The notes: generated from the sequence alone by a model not told the origin. Numbered from the stretch's first letter, positions 52,456 to 64,000 are shown. The stretch is 64,000 nt of DNA from Prorocentrum cordatum (GCA_963575745.1 CAUYUJ010019593.1:225873-289872); one strand, 5' to 3'. Program-made: numbers and translations.

Positions 52456-54404
52456 TAGGTTGGACCCGGGCACCCCCAGCTAATGTGCGGAGTTTTCTTA
52501 CGGCGACGCCCCCCAAAATTCGCTACAAACCGACACGAAAAATCCGCGCGGATCTCTCCGTATGTTTCCCGCCAGATTTCGTCTCCGTCCATAAATCATG
52601 CAAATCATGGCTCGTAGTAACGAATGCCATAATCATTTTGATTATGCCGTCCGTGACGAAACCTTTGAGGTGCTGCGGGCCAAGCCTTGCGGATCGTTGG
52701 GTGTTGAATCGTCTCCACCCAAGTAATTCTATTCCACTTATGCGCTGTCTGACAAGTCTCATTGAATTTATTTTCTTTGCATCTCTGAGCAAACTCGCAG
52801 ACAAAACGCTTCGGATCATGGAATCGTTGCAAAAAAATGATTCATTGTGTTTGAGGATAGCACGGGAAGTTTGGAGAATCCGCGATCGAATTTACACCAC
52901 AATCTAATCCACATGTCCGCCGCAATATAGCCTTAGGGTCGCAATTTCGTTGGGGAAACATTGAGGTTACGAAAACAAAACAAACACGCTTTATAAAAAC
53001 AAACGCTATGGTTTCGATATGCGGCGGGGCACACAATTTTTGCTAGCACGAATTCTGGCGTTTTGCGAAGGGAAACTTACCCTACAAAAGTCGCCGCCAA
53101 AATCGGCATTCACGCAGCAGTGCGCCCTATCTGATAGTCCTGGAGGCACACCCTAATATAATCATATGAGTGTGATAGCGCGGGGGCGGGCGTATAATCA
53201 TATTACCAAAACATTTGCGCTCGAATATTTCATACAAATTCAAATGGACACGCGAATGGTAACAAATTCGTATGAGATTTGAATGTCACGTAGCGGTGAA
53301 ATTCTATTATGGGTGATATTTTCGGTTGCCTATGCATTGGTTTCTGCAAATAATATGTATTTGCTGACCGTTTGGAAGAAAAACATAGTTTTTTGGGGTA
53401 TTACATATAAACCATACCGCATGCGTTTTGGAAAGAACATGCGCATTCTACTTACATGTATTTTTCTATTCACCTTTGGCAAATCCGCACATGTGCCGTT
53501 ACAAAGGCGCAAGGTCACCATTTTGGGATATTAATTAGTTTTGACGAAATACTCATGCATTTTGGGAACACCGTTGCAGTAAAATTGTAGTAGCAATATT
53601 TGCCTCATTATTTTTGCATATCAATTTGATGTTTCCCATGTTCTCGTGCTCAGACAGATCCGTCAATTTCTGTTGTTCTTACTAATCGCGCGGTATGCTG
53701 CAAATAAACATCCGATTCCGGCACCAGACCCAATGGTTCCAATATCTTTTTATCCACGGCGACCTCCATATCGAAAACGACATCCATATTGAAACGCTTA
53801 ATCTGTATTTTCAGCAATAATAATGAGCAGCGATTGAAATTTATAACTATACGGAAATATAAGAAGACAGCCCATTAATATATGATAACCGATAACAATT
53901 ATATTTTGAAGAGGTATTCCAAATCGGCGTCATCATCACGGTGAACGGCAACCTTCAAAATCACGATAATGCGATACACTGCCATTGAGATGGAGGCAAT
54001 CCCGCCAACCCTTTGGGCGTGAGTAGTTTAGAAAGCTGGATCTGTCCTCAACCACTCTTCTTCATCTTCGGGGAGGGATTTATGCCTCTCCCTATTCCCC
54101 CCCTGGGCTTGGATAATGAGTCCGGGGTGAGGTCAGGGGGCCTTTTTCGATTCCTGGGAAAGCTAAAAGACGACGACCTTCAGGAGGATTCTGGCCTCGA
54201 GGAAAGAGAGTTTGGCTCCTCAGCTCGTCTTTGAAACAGAAAGCATTGATTTTACTACGGTTTTGGCCGCATTTTGCCGTCCTGAGGGGGCCGCGCTCGT
54301 CTTCCCTCATAGCAAAATCATTGATTTTACGAAAGTTTTGGGCTTAATTTGTTTTTTTCACGGGGCAACTATCTTTTGCGTTTCTGCGGAGGTCGCAAGA
54401 AACC
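52456..54404. other. AT-rich region, no recognised gene
   Basis: The lowest-GC part of the window (about 52900-53950). A + strand frame at 53283-53534 (83 codons) and minus frames at 52605-52832 and 52842-53036 are open but unrecognised. It may be an old mobile element or simply a different compositional segment. Confidence 0.3.
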
Positions 54405-54600
54405 CCAAGATGGACCCAAGAGGCCCCCGGGAGACCCTCAAGAGACCTCCCAGAAGCCACCCAGAGGCACCCAAGTGGTCCCAAGAGGCCCCCAAGAGCT
54501 CCCCCAGAGGTTCCCAAGAGGCATCAAGGGGCGCCCAAAGAGGCTCACCACAAGCTCCTAAAAGGCCCCAAGACGTCCCCAAGAGACCCCACGAGAAGCC
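54405..54600 (-). repeat. CCCAAGAGGCC minisatellite array 5
   Basis: CCAAGAGGCCCCCGGGAGACC, CCCAAGAGGCCCCCAAGAGC and related units, most regular of the reverse-oriented arrays. Confidence 0.75.
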
Positions 54601-54910
54601 CGAACGATTCACACCAAGACGAAGGGCCCGAACGACTCACACCACGAAGAGCCCGACAACTCACACCAGAGCCCGAACAACTCACACCAGGACGAGGCGC
54701 GCGAACGACTCACACCACAAGGAGCTCGAACGACTCACACCACGACGAGGGCCCCCGAACGACTCACACCACGAGGAGCCCGAATGAGTCACACCAAGAG
54801 GAAGAGGAGGAACCCGAACGACTCACGAGGAGCCCGAACGACTCACACCTGGAGGAGGGGCCCGAACAACTCACACCAGGACGACGGGCCCGAACGACTC
54901 CCACCACAAA
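54601..54910 (+). repeat. GAACGACTCACACCA minisatellite
   Basis: About twelve units of GCCCGAACGACTCACACCAC with variable GACGAGG/GGAGGAG spacers. Directly follows array 5 without a gap. Confidence 0.85.
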
Positions 54911-55158
54911 GATGTACAAGGAGGCGGGAGGAAGGAATAACAAAGGAGATATGCGGGACCAAACGGAAACACACCTGAAAAACACGATTGTTTGCATGCT
55001 TCGCAAGAACTGCTGTGAAGAATTCAATAATGTGTAAAATTATTGGTTTTGGGTGGGCATATTTAAAATACCTCCTGAATTTGCCTTGATCCATTGCATA
55101 CAATTCGCGACTATAGCAATATTATTAATAATACGTTCGACATTTAAACATACATTAC

Positions 55159-55572
55159 ATGACCCGTTATATTAACAATACATTCTATCATAAACCTATG
55201 CCATGCAACGACGGAAAAACAACCATTACCACCGTCTGTATCACTGGCATAAGAACCAAACTAATCATATTATATACAACAACGACTGACATATCTCTTG
55301 CCGGCTACGCAAGAACGACACATATTTACGGCTATAATAACCACGCAATTACGGTACCAAGCGGTCCGCGTTTCCATCTTGTTCTTTACCCCCTTGGAAT
55401 CGATGGCGCGTTTAGTATGCGATTGTCATGGTTGTATATTGATAGATTTATAGTGTGCGTGGCTGATGAGTCCATGAATTCAACGAACCACACATATTTT
55501 GTATTCAACAACGGCGAATTCATTAACATACCCATGCATGCCACTGGTGTGTGTGTGTGTATGTGTGCTTGA
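55159..55572 (+). CDS. Unrecognised 137-codon open frame in AT-rich DNA
   Basis: The frame is open in AT-rich DNA, where stops are expected often, so its length is mildly notable. It reads with mixed Thr/Ile/Tyr content (AITVPSGPRFHLVLYPLGID, MRLSWLYIDRFIVCVADES) and ends in a GT-repeat-derived Cys/Val tail. No motif, signal or homology is recognised. It could be part of a decayed mobile element or chance. Confidence 0.2.
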   Translation: MTRYINNTFYHKPMPCNDGKTTITTVCITGIRTKLIILYTTTTDISLAGYARTTHIYGYNNHAITVPSGPRFHLVLYPLGIDGAFSMRLSWLYIDRFIVCVADESMNSTNHTYFVFNNGEFINIPMHATGVCVCMCA

Positions 55573-55679
55573 ATGGTCTTATCTGATAAGCGCCGTATTA
55601 TTTGAAATGTCGGCGCAGGCCACAATCATGAATACGCAACCCCAGTGACATATCTTCAAATCTTCGCAACAAGACTTTA

Positions 55680-55828
55680 CAGCGCATCTTTCTCCATCCC
55701 CCTTCCCTTCCCTCCTCCTGGCTCTCCTTCCCCCTCCCCTTCCGCTCCGGCATTCACCCCTTTCCTCCCTCTTTCGATCCCTCTTCCTCATCCGTCCTGG
55801 TCCTCCTTCCCCTTACTCCTCCAGCCGC
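55680..55828. repeat. Pyrimidine-rich tract
   Basis: Almost entirely C and T on the + strand (CCCTTCCCTTCCCTCCTCC). No gene. Confidence 0.8.
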
Positions 55829-55917
55829 TTTAGCTTAATGACTCATTTGTTAGTGAAGCTTCCTCTGCAAAGATGCAAACGTACTCGACATATCGGAACT
55901 TTGATTCTGCTCTACAC

Positions 55918-56101
55918 AAGTCGCCCCCATGCGGCGATGTTCGACCGCGATGCCACCCAGAGGGGGGAATACGGCACCCAAACAACATTGAGTGAGGCCG
56001 CGGCCGTGCGCCAACAGCCGACAGGCCAGCCCGCCGCGTCAATCGACACAAGCGGCTGGCGCGCCAAGGCGCAGGCCGAAGCGCGTGGGTGCCGTGCCCC
56101 C
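55918..56101. repeat. 185 bp direct repeat, copy 1, beside the DIRS-like element
   Basis: Matches 56560-56746 nearly throughout: GTTCGACCGCGATGCCACCC, AGAGGGGGGAATRCGGCACC, GGCCGCGGCCGTGCGCCAA, GCGGCTGGCGCGCCARGGCG. Possibly the outer (B2) repeat of a DIRS/PAT-type terminus. Confidence 0.8.
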
Positions 56102-56559
56102 CCCTCGAGGATGGTGGGTGGGAGAAAAGAAGCGCGACCGCGGTCGCGTCCGACGCGCTCTGGCGAACGGACGCCCAGCGCGTCGCCCCCAGGGTTGGTC
56201 CAGAGCCGCGCGCTGGCAGGCAGAGGACCACACCCCGGCCAGCCGCCCCACCTTAAGAGTGCACACTATAGGCAGGTGGGGCGCTGCAAACATGACCGGG
56301 TGCCTGATATCCCGCCCCGCGGCCGGGCGGCAAATAGGAAACATCGCGACCGTGCGCGGAGGAGCGGAGGGAGGAAGGGCCCCGACGCACGGCCGCGCGG
56401 CGCGCCAGCATGCCTGCGCGGGGCCTGGCCCGCCGGACGTAGCGGCGGCGCGTGGCGGGTGGACATGCGGGCGCCCGCCATCGCGCGGTGCGCCGACGGC
56501 GGGACACTCCCGCCTGGGGGCGTCTTATGGCTTGCAATAACAAGTTATTACTACCCCAT

Positions 56560-56746
56560 AAGTCTCCTTCGCGGCGACGTTCGACCGCGATGCCACCCAG
56601 AGGGGGGAATGCGGCACCCAAACAACGTTGGGTGAGGCCGCGGCCGTGCGCCAAAAGCCACCACGCCAGCCCACCGCGTCAAACGACAGAGGCGGCTGGC
56701 GCGCCAGGGCGCAGGCCGAAGCACATGGGCGCCATACCCACTGCCA
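56560..56746. repeat. 185 bp direct repeat, copy 2
   Basis: Second copy, same orientation, about 460 bp from the first and about 270 bp beyond the end of the tyrosine recombinase remnant. The 56102-56559 spacer would be the A2 segment in the split-direct-repeat model. Confidence 0.8.
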
Positions 56747-56999
56747 CGGACCTGGGGGCTGAGGCCGAGCGCTGCCCCACACAGCGGGCCTGCGGCACCC
56801 GCAGGCACGCTGCCACCCAATGCCAGGCAGAGAGACGGCCGCAGACGCGTGGCCCGCGAGAGAGCGACCGATGGACCGAACGAGGGCGAACGAGCGTGCG
56901 AAGGGGCCTGGCGCGACGTTACTTGCACCGACCAAGCGTGGAATGACGTCGCTGGACGCCGGGGGTTTCCGAATCCCCACCCTCGTCGTCGCTGGACGA

Positions 57000-58250
57000 C
57001 GCGCCGAAATGCGCCTCGGCGACGGCCTGGCGCTCCATCTTCTCAACGTCAAAATAGCGCATCCGAACGAGTGGGCGCCGTAGGCGTCGGTGTTAACTAC
57101 TCCCGTGTGACGCAGTGCCGACCGCAACGCGTTGCGCGCGCCCGTGGCGCACCAGCCCGCCCACGGGGCCTCTCCAACGGACTGCGAGTTGAACCGCGCG
57201 CCGAGAGCGTGTGCGGGGCACGTGGCGCGTGAGCGCTGACGCCAGCAATTGCGCGCAATAGTTGTCCGTCTTTGCCGGTTCTTCAGTCTGGCGAGCGATG
57301 AGACGGCCGCCTCTTCGCTGATGAAAAGGCCCGCGCGTAAATGCGACGCGTCGTCGAGCGAGGCGGCCCGTTGGATGACCAGCGCTTCCGACGGGGGGCG
57401 AAGTAAAAACGCGTGCGCGGTCGCGAAGAGGAGACCCGGCCCGGATCCCTCTGGTAACGCGCCTGGGCGTTCCAGAAGCTGTTCCAACACGTGCATCCGG
57501 ACCGCCGTGCGGGGTCGTGCCGACCAACCCGAACGCGTCTCGATAGCCAGCTTGGCGCCGGCCAGCGACGCGTGCGTGAACGCTGCGTCTGCCGCGCGCG
57601 CGCGACGTGGCATGCCTTCTTCAAATGCGAAAGATAATTGCAGAACGTCGCGCGACACCCGAACGTCGTGGACCAGAGCAAAAGGCCGTCGACCGACGGC
57701 GGGAGTTCGCTGCCTTTGCGCTGCAAAACGTCGCGCGTGAACTTCACCCAACATTCGAAGCCGCTGCGAACCTGCGGTAGTGACTGTGGGCGCGATCCGA
57801 GCAGGGCGCTGTCGCGGGCAACCTGGGCCCACGCCCGCCCCGCCTCGGGCGACGTGATGGCTGCGGCAGCCTTCGCGATCTCGCAACGCAGATCGCCCAT
57901 CTGACGCTCGAAACCTTCCGTTGCCGTACGTAGCGCGCGGCGTACCGCTGCCGCTGGGTCCGCTGCCGAGCTGCGGCTGCGCCGCCGACGGGCCGTAAGC
58001 ATCGCGGGTGGAGGCCCCGGTGGCGGCGCCGGCCCTGGGATGCCCTGCGCGCGCGGCCGCGCGCGAAGACGTCGCGCACGTGCAACGTGCGGAGAAAAGC
58101 GGTCTGCGACGGACCATGCGGGGTGCCCATAACCGCGCACTCGAGGAAGAGGACGATGAAGAAGCGGAGCTCGCAGAGCCTTGACTCGACGGGCGTGCCC
58201 GTGCCGCCTCGCCACCGTTGGGCCTGGCGTTCGCCCATCGTCCTTAAGAA
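57000..58250 (-). pseudogene. DIRS-like element: tyrosine recombinase remnant
   Basis: Read on the minus strand the sequence passes through three frames. First, LPQVRSGFECWVKFTRDVLQ and LPPSVDGLLLWSTTF with FCNYLSHLKKAC, a core-binding-like domain. Then, after a frameshift near 57600, AFLLRPPSEALVIQRAASL, which fits the RxxSE box with the first catalytic Arg. Then, after another shift, MRYFDVEKMERQAVAEAHFG near 57000-57060, whose Tyr is a candidate nucleophile. The expected HxxR box is reduced to AHSFG, so a key Arg is missing. The enzyme would integrate the circular DNA copy of the element. Non-functional. Confidence 0.55.
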
Positions 58251-58655
58251 TACGCGCGGCGCGCGCGCGCGCGACCCGCGCGCCCGCGATGCACGCCACC
58301 ATGCGGGCGTGCCAGCAGCTCTCGCACTGCTGTCGCTGCGGTGACAGAAAGGCGTTCACGACCCAGAAAGTCATCGAACAGCGCGCCCTCGAGGTGCTGC
58401 CAGCGCGTCATCCCGTGAAACCGCAGGCAAGAGCAAACCGCGTCGATATCAGCACGTGACGCTCTGGGCAGAACATTGCTCAGCTGAGCGGCGAAATCGT
58501 CGTGAGACATAATGATACAGGCTAGGTCGCGTGGGCCTTGCGGTGTGAGCCCCTGCTGAGTGGCGCGCGTCAACCGTGGCGCGCGCCGCGAGATACCCGA
58601 TAGCTGGCGCCGCAATTCGGCTGCCTCGCAGCGTAGCCGTGCTGCGAGCGCTGGC

Positions 58656-59144
58656 TCACCTTGTCGGGATGAGCACCGACGTCCATGACGCTGGCGTGCG
58701 CAACGCCTCGTCCAGGTGCAGATCAATTCGCATTGCACCGAGCTGCCGCAGCAGCCCGAACTCACCCCTGGACGGATCATCTGCGATATTTTCGTCTGTC
58801 AGCACCCGCTCCACACGTGCTAGACACCGCAATTGCGCAATCTTGACCCAGAGGCCGTGTGCGAGACAAGCGTGATCGAACGCGCGCGCGGCGCCGCTGC
58901 CGGCGGCGGCCTGCGCGCCTGTGTTGTCAGACCAGATTACGACGCGCCGACGGCGGAGCAGGTGTTCAAACGAGCGCATGCCCAGGGCAATGCTCAGCAT
59001 TTCCAAGCCCATGATTTGATTATCTTCCCTGGGCTGGAACGCCTTCAAGATCCTGGCGCACGCGTGCGCGCGCGTCGCGGCCCAAACTGACGCTGACCTG
59101 CGCAGCCGTGCAGGGCGGCAGGTGGCATGCACGTCCAGTAGCAT
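58656..59144 (-). pseudogene. DIRS-like element: RNase H domain remnant
   Basis: The minus frame includes EDNQIMGLEMLSIALGMRSF (the conserved Glu region), VVIWSDNTGAQ (catalytic Asp in SDN), DHACLAHGLWVKIAQL and DENIADDPSRGEFGLL. This is the RNase H order seen after the reverse transcriptase in DIRS-type proteins. The frame is intact over 160 codons but disconnected from the neighbouring domains. Confidence 0.65.
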
Positions 59145-59593
59145 TTGTTGTCAACGAACAGTACGGCGGCCGCCATGGGCGGGCGGCTGGCTGCGTCGCA
59201 GAACAGATGGGCCACGGGGCCCGCCGCTTCGTCGCACCACCTTCGTGACTGTGCCAGCTCGCCGCCCAGCGCGATCAACCACCACCGCAGCACTAGCCGT
59301 AGCGCTTGCGGCATGTCGGGAGAGCCGCGCTGTGCCTGGGCGTGGATCGGCCTGCCGCAACGTGGGCGTGGCAAATGGGTGCGCTGCCGGCGCACGGTGC
59401 AGAAAAACACACCTGAGCATGGCGCGCCCCGCGCGGTTGAACATGTTACCGGATGCCCAGGCTAGTGCGCCCGCGAGTTTGCTCGCGCCACCTGGCCGCG
59501 CGCGCCGCGACGCTGCGTGGCGGGCCTCAAACTGGGTCCACGCCTGCGCGTAAGATGCCCGAATCGAGTGCCAACGTGATACGTGCCGTCCAC

Positions 59594-60792
59594 TTAGCGA
59601 TCTTGTCGGGCAGCGGAACGCACGACATCCCCTCCGATGAGAGGTCGACGCGAAGTCCCAGGATACCGAGCGGGACAGCACAGGAAATCTTCCCGTCTGC
59701 CAGCGCGGACCGGCCCAATAAGCATCTTACGATGCGCGCGATGCAATCCAGCAGGTGTTCGACCTGCCGCGCGGCGCGTGACGGCGACCGATCGGCCGGC
59801 TCGCGTGGCACCCCGCGCCCCGGTCCACCTTTCGGCGCCGAACATATCGTCCACGTAACGAAGGATCGCCGCGTGGAGTACACGGAGTAGAATCGCGCAT
59901 ATGAGGGCGCCAACGCGTTCCCAGTTATGAACGCTTGCAACTGCGCGGGGGACAAGTGCGACGCGGTGTGTGCCGAGAGCGGACGACGCGCCTGCCCCGA
60001 ATGGGCACGCGCAGTGAGCATGCGCCGTGACCTCATCCTTGTAACGGAATATGACCCTAATCAAAGCCCGATGCTCAGGTCGCAGCGGAAGCCTCCGGAA
60101 GGCGGCGTCGATGTCGAGCTTAAACAAGCGCGGCACAGCGGATGCCTGCAACCGGGGCGCGCGTGGCCCTTGCGCCCTCGCGACGCAGCGGCCACCGTTT
60201 CAGTAAATAGTCGGCAAAGCAGGTATAGGTGATCAATTGTCTCGTGCCGCATGCGCTCACGCGGACGCGTTGCGGTGTTGATGCCGGCAATGGAGCAATC
60301 GTCCACCGCGCGAACCTGCCACGAAGTGCGCGCGCACGACAAACTTTAAACAACGCTTCGCGCGGGCGCGCGCGCGCGCGCCTTGCGGGTGCCGTCGCTC
60401 CTGACACCCTGTACTACCCCGAGCCGGGGCACCATAATGATACTGCCCAAGTCAAGGTCTGACAGATCCTCGGGCGCTCGCATCCTCCATAGTCGGAAAT
60501 CTTTATCCGTGAGGTCCCACAACTCTTGCGCGTTGGGGTCGGAGCGTGAACGCGCGAGCAGACGCTTGTTTGCCGCCAGGGCGCCCTTTAAAAGAACCTC
60601 GGTGGACTTCTCTTGCGGAGATGTAGCAGGCGCGCCAATGCCCGACACCGGTAATTCACCCAACAGGGGCGCCCCCTCGCGCGCGACGGGCGCGCGATGG
60701 CAAACGACGGCGGCACGTGGGCACGCCTGACGAAAGAACTCCACGCATTCGCGATCAATGTGTCCAATGCTGGCCGCCAACTCTGCAAGCAA
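59594..60792 (-). pseudogene. DIRS-like element: reverse transcriptase remnant
   Basis: Minus strand, in order: TDKDFRLWRMRAPEDLSDLD (upstream part); WQVRAVDDCSIAGINTATRP (fingers); after a shift, FKLDIDAAFRRLPL (motif A); CPFGAGASSALG (motif B region, degraded); and AILRYVDDMFG (motif C, YVDD). At least two frameshifts separate the parts. The catalytic Asp residues are kept, but the broken frame makes it inactive as it stands. Confidence 0.65.
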
Positions 60793-60807
60793 CGGCCCAT
60801 TGACATA

Positions 60808-62990
60808 CTAGGCGGCCCCGCGAACGCCTTCGTCTGCGCCGCGGTGCCACGCCTCGATGGCGCCACTCTGCTCGAGCTGGCGGGCCCGAGTTTCAATGCG
60901 CCAAACGGCTTCTTCGCGCGCTCGCCGGACCGCGCCGGGCGTGCGCTCGCTGATCCAGCGCACCGCGTCTGAGACGTCTGTCGCCAACGTGATCTTCTTT
61001 TCAAGTTCGTATGTCCTGCCTTGGGCCTGACGTGCGGCGGCGGCGGCGCCGGTATGATGCTTGACCGTTGTGGCCGCGCCACCATAATACAAGAGTGCGA
61101 AGACTGCGCAACCGTGAGCCCCTGCGCGTCCTCTCTTGCAACAAAACTTTGCCGCCGCTGACTCCGCGAGAGGCGCGACGCCGCCGATGCGCGCGCTTGC
61201 GGTGGCAACCGATGCCACCCGCCACACTCCACCAATGCGCGTGGGCAGGACGAGGGCGCGAGAGCATTGGTTGCGCACCCCCAAGCCGAGCAGGGCCTCG
61301 CACGAGAAGCCCTGGCCTCTGCGGGATGCTTGTATGCCTTCCACGGGTGCACCCACCGCGGATAAGGCGAGACCAGACCTGCGTGAAACGCCGCGCGCTG
61401 CGCCATGCGCGCGAGCAGGAACGCTGCGTGCCTTGGGACGGGCCGCGCGCGAATGGCCTTCTCTTCATAGAAATGTAACCGCAAGCGAATGCGTCAAAAT
61501 GCCTCAGCGCGAGGCCGGCGCGCTGCGCCAGGCAGGAAAGCCACGCAGGTCACGGGCACCGCTTGCGTTATCTGCAGCAGCGCCTGCCGCGCGCGCGGCC
61601 GCGGAGCGAACGGCGCGACCGCGCGAACATTGCGAGGGCGCCGCGAATCGGGGACGTCAAGCGCTCCCCTACTTCTTGGCCCATTTCGCGGGCCGGGGCG
61701 GCGTGCGCGGCGCGTCTGGCGCCGGCCTCTTCGAGCTGCCCCACGCGCCCGTCTTCCACGTAGATCGGCCCCAGCCGCCGCTGTGCCAGGACGCACCGGA
61801 ATGCGAAGAGCGCGTCTCCGCCGCGCCCTTGTTCGGCGCGGCGCGGCCACTGCCGCGGCCGTTGCCCGCGGGCGTGGCCTGGGCGGCCTGCCCCTGCGCT
61901 TGCAAACGCAACTGTCACGCGCGACGCGCGACGCCCCTGGCACGCGCGGGCGACCTTGGCTGCGCGGTCGAACTCGTTCTCGGCAGACCGCAGGGACAAC
62001 GCGTCGAGCCCTTTCGAGGCCTCCTCAATATTGAACTTCTCGACGCCGCTCTGTCGCGAGCGCTCGGCCCAGCTCTTGCGGACGATTTTGTCGTGCAGGA
62101 GCCCAAGCCCCGCCTTGCGGCCCGCGAGCGGAGCTTCCAAGGCCACCTCGCGAAAGGCAGCGGGTGCGCGCGCCGCTACGTGTGCGCGCTGGCACGTCGC
62201 GGACCTGGGGCACAAATCGCTTATGCTCCAAGCAGCGTGCGTGAGATAGCTGCTTAGTGGCAGCTGCCGCAATAGCCCAAGCGTCGTAGGCGAGGTGAAA
62301 CTCGGCCCGCGACAACGCGCGCTGACCTGTACTGCCGCACTCAGCCGTCACTCCGTTGGCGTCTGCGTCGTCGACCCCGTGGGCGCTCGCGGCCCAGGTC
62401 GGGAAAAAGCCGCGCAAATCAGAGTAAACGAAAGGATTCGCGCAGCCCCTCTTTCTCGCGCGTAAGACCTCGGCAGCCATCCAATCACATTTCTCGCTCC
62501 TGTGCAAGGCAGCGACCGCTGTCACCGCCGCTGGCGCGCTCACGTGAGGGCGCACCTCGGCCAGATCGTCTGGCTGAGGCCGTTCAACGTAATCGTCGCC
62601 AACTCAGCGCCCACGTCTACGTGGTGTACGGGGGCGGCCATTTCCACATTGGCCTCCGCCCCGATGCCAGCGTGCAGACCAGGGGGGCTCGCCGGGCGCG
62701 CTCGCGTGCGCTACCTGCTTACCCGCAGTTGTGGCGCGCTCCAGCGCGCGGCGGAGCGCGCCTTTCACGCCCGCCGGCAAGCCCTCCGAGCCTGACAGCT
62801 CTTCTAGCCGAATGTTCGCCAGCTGCGCCGGCGTCAGCAGCTTATTAGCGCCTGGGCAGTCAATCGCAGCCTTGTATTCGATGTACGAGCATTCTGCCCC
62901 GAACACGGGGTCTTGGCGCAGAAAGCTCAGCAGCGGTCCGTCCGCCATCGCGAACAAAGAAGCCAGAGAACACCAGCGTCGCACTGCTCG
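60808..62990 (-). pseudogene. DIRS-like element: upstream (gag-like) region, tentative
   Basis: Minus-strand frames 60808-61356 (ELEKKITLATDVSDAVRWIS, charged helices), 61568-62272 (VEKFNIEEASKGLDALSLRS) and 62604-62984 (ANKLLTPAQLANIRLEELSG) are more protein-like than their + strand counterparts and continue the element's orientation. No known domain is recognised; assignment rests on position and strand. Confidence 0.35.
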
Positions 62991-64000
62991 CGCACGCGGG
63001 GATCACGCGGCGGGCCGACTGCAACGCAGCGCACTCAACGCGCGTACAGAAAGACGGCGACGCCGGTAGCAACACGAGCGAGGTGCCTGCAGATACCTGG
63101 TCCGCCGCTTCGCAGTCGCAAAACGAACGCGCGCACCCCGAACGCGGGGGGGGAACGGCGGCGCCGGGAGCGCAACGCGAGATGCCTGCGGAAACCTGGC
63201 CCGCTAATGGCCGTGAGCGCGGGTCACGCGTCTTACCGAGCGGGCAGGCGCTGGCCAGCTGGTCGATCCTCGCGCTTCATGCGCACGGCCCAAGCGGCGC
63301 CGTGGCCGTCAGCTCCATCGAGGGGCTGCCTGAGGGCCCTGCGGCAGATGTGCGCCTCCGTGGCGACGATCTGCTGCGATCGCGCTGGGGGGCTGGATGC
63401 TCCCGCCGCCCGCGCGCGCGACAGTAAGAACACGCAAAAGGGCCAATGTGGCACGTCTCGCGAAATGAGGCGGGCTGCGTTGACGGCACCTCGTCGTCAG
63501 ACGACGTCGCGGCGTACTTAGTAGCCCGCGCAGCGACCCTTATGCGGCCTCCAGTTGCGGGACGGAGCGCGCAAATCCACACTGGGACGACACGCGCGGC
63601 ACGAGCGCGCGCGTTTGTTAAAAGCGTTGTGGTCGCGTGCGCCGCCCTAGGCGCCCGCGACCCGCGCTGGCGGGCGCGCTCGCAGCTTTGCCCGGCGGAA
63701 GTGCGCTTCATCGCCGCTGTCTGGATTGTCCATTAGATGGTAGCGTATCACGGGCGCAGAGACGATCTGAGGCTTAGCGTAGCCCATTATGATATGGCGG
63801 ACGTCGCGCGGCAAACGCGGTGCGCATTGGGCCAGGGCGAAGCGCAGTTCAGCTCATACCTGCTCCAGCCTTACTAACCGAGGGCCGACTGCTCCGAGTC
63901 GGGCTGGCGACCAGCAGCTCTCGTTGGCAGGTGGTGCTGGCATTGCTAGGGGCGGGCCCCTTGGCGCTCGCCCCTGCAGCCTGGGGCCCGCCCCCTTAAC
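62991..64000. other. GC-rich end of window, short direct repeat
   Basis: GAGRTGCCTGCRGAWACCTGG occurs at about 63080 and again about 99 bp later near 63180. No gene is recognised. If the DIRS-like element has split direct repeats, its other end should lie here or just beyond. Confidence 0.3.

Noticed and set aside
56525-58117. 530-codon minus-strand frame as an intact gene
   Set aside because: Only its middle part matches the tyrosine recombinase; the N- and C-terminal parts of that domain continue in other frames, so the frame is mixed coding and noise.

Overview
The window looks like nuclear DNA of a dinoflagellate. The reasons are: eukaryotic genes with introns, several using GA or GC donors and AG|G acceptors (a known dinoflagellate habit); introns that begin or end in short terminal-inverted-repeat elements (introners); very abundant trinucleotide and minisatellite DNA; and decayed retroelements of types I associate with dinoflagellate genomes. 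There is no operon structure and no prokaryotic signal. The species cannot be named from the sequence.

Only three host genes can be supported, all on the + strand. A C-terminal piece of a ClpS-type N-degron adaptor opens the window (1-219). A two-exon GT8-like glycosyltransferase lies at 7458-9208. A secreted-looking, cysteine-rich protein of unknown function was pieced together from eight exons whose reading phases all agree (17878-46781, about 380 codons, 5' end not found). Its fifth intron is about 22.3 kb long.

Most of the window is repeats. (1) A composite element occurs in three near-complete copies (20335-21701, 23773-25502, and 51535-52455 reversed) plus fragments. It has a conserved left end, an approximately 80-90 bp satellite, a GAT/GGA microsatellite and a conserved right end. 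(2) Introner/MITE families sit at or near exon borders; one copy is split by the insertion that made the 22 kb intron. (3) That insertion is flanked by tRNA-like or LTR-like direct repeats. It holds a broken LTR-type polyprotein (26.4-34.6 kb), one composite element and an array of about six diverged 1.3 kb units (36.9-43.9 kb). (4) A degenerate minisatellite built on CCCAAGAGGCC occurs at five places. (5) A comparatively AT-rich island lies at about 50.6-55.6 kb.

The right end (about 57.0-63.0 kb, minus strand) is a decayed DIRS-like retroelement with reverse transcriptase, RNase H and tyrosine recombinase parts in broken frames, followed by a pair of 185 bp direct repeats. A LINE-like remnant lies near 11-12.4 kb. 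The picture is one of a few genes whose introns are built, and in one case hugely enlarged, by nested transposons.
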